Below are positions 63,676 to 64,000 of a stretch of 64,000 nt of DNA, one piece after another. The first letter of the stretch is position 1. Each line of letters starts with the position of its first letter. The translations under genes were made by a program, and so were the position numbers. The stretch comes from Richelia sp. SL_2_1 (GTDB lineage: Bacteria; Cyanobacteriota; Cyanobacteriia; Cyanobacteriales; Nostocaceae). Under the pieces are notes generated by a model. It searched no databases. It worked only from the letters and a program-made list of their open reading frames with translations, and was not told the DNA's origin. The stretch spans positions 1 to 64,000 of the forward strand of contig JAAUSO010000010.1 of NCBI GenBank assembly GCA_012033205.1, in the 5' to 3' direction.

Positions 63676-64000
63676 CATCCCAATATCCGGCTACTTCCCA
63701 GGATAATCTAACTTTTGTGTGGCTAATTGCTATAGATTTGATCTAAATTGTTTATTTTGTGTCATTTATTTATGAGTTTTTCTTAGATTTTGGTTTGGAA
63801 AAATTATTTAGTTCTATACTTACGTTAAGTAATAGAAAAAATATGTTTAAGAATAGATTAAAAGCCAGAACAAAAGATGAAGTATAAATTCTCGTTCATA
63901 CTTCATGTTTTAGTTTATTCTTCCTAATACTTAATACAGGATAAAGGATAAAGTATTGGAACTTCATCCTTTTCCTATTTTTAAGCAGTTACTTTTTGTT
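63676..64000. other. AT-rich sequence at the right edge
   Basis: No gene, repeat or regulatory signal recognised apart from short AGTATAAA/AGGATAAAG repeats near 63930-63960. Genes may continue beyond the window. Confidence 0.4.

Overview
The window is from a filamentous, probably heterocyst-type (Nostocales-like) cyanobacterium. Supporting signs are photosystem I and II subunits, phycobilisome genes, frequent GCGATCGC octamers, abundant period-7 tandem repeats between genes, cyanobacterial families such as Uma2 nucleases and multi-PAS hybrid kinases, and AT-rich spacers. No rRNA, tRNA or CRISPR array was recognised.

The centre (about 18.3-44.1 kb) is a near-complete far-red light photoacclimation (FaRLiP) island. 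It has two divergent arms around a 730-bp control region (31802-32531). The leftward arm reads rfpB, rfpA, rfpC, an extra degenerate RfpC-like receiver, chlF (chlorophyll f synthase), psaA2, psaB2, psaL2, psaI2. The rightward arm reads psbA3, an apcD paralogue, apcB2, a second apcD paralogue, apcE2, a third apcD paralogue, psbD3, psbC2, a small membrane ORF, psbB2, psaF2, psaJ2. Together these encode the far-red sensor and regulators, the enzyme that makes chlorophyll f, and replacement subunits for photosystem I, photosystem II and the allophycocyanin core. Next to psaI2 lies a decayed IS701-like insertion sequence with recognisable ends.

The left flank (1-16.8 kb) holds housekeeping and accessory genes: a NurA-like nuclease remnant, an FHA membrane protein, a low-molecular-weight phosphatase, an M3 oligopeptidase, two PD-(D/E)XK-type nucleases, a penicillin-binding/beta-lactamase-like protein, a TrmJ-like methyltransferase, secA, a YjbQ protein, a Nif3-like protein and an MBL-fold protein. 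The right flank (44.3-64 kb) holds ddl, a membrane protein, a possible structured RNA with terminator, an alpha/beta hydrolase, DUF4112, YihY and DUF389 membrane proteins, a 1581-residue hybrid histidine kinase with seven PAS-like domains, a radical SAM activase-like protein, a probable pseudo-hydrolase, DUF2254 and MscS proteins, TspO, a sigma factor, and fragments of GMC and SDR oxidoreductases.

Five otherwise intact genes (nif3-like, psaA2, rfpC, psbC2, sigma factor) each lack exactly one base, mostly in or beside short A/T runs, and adding one base restores a family-length protein. This looks more like sequencing or assembly indels than parallel gene decay. Their coordinates below span the restored gene.
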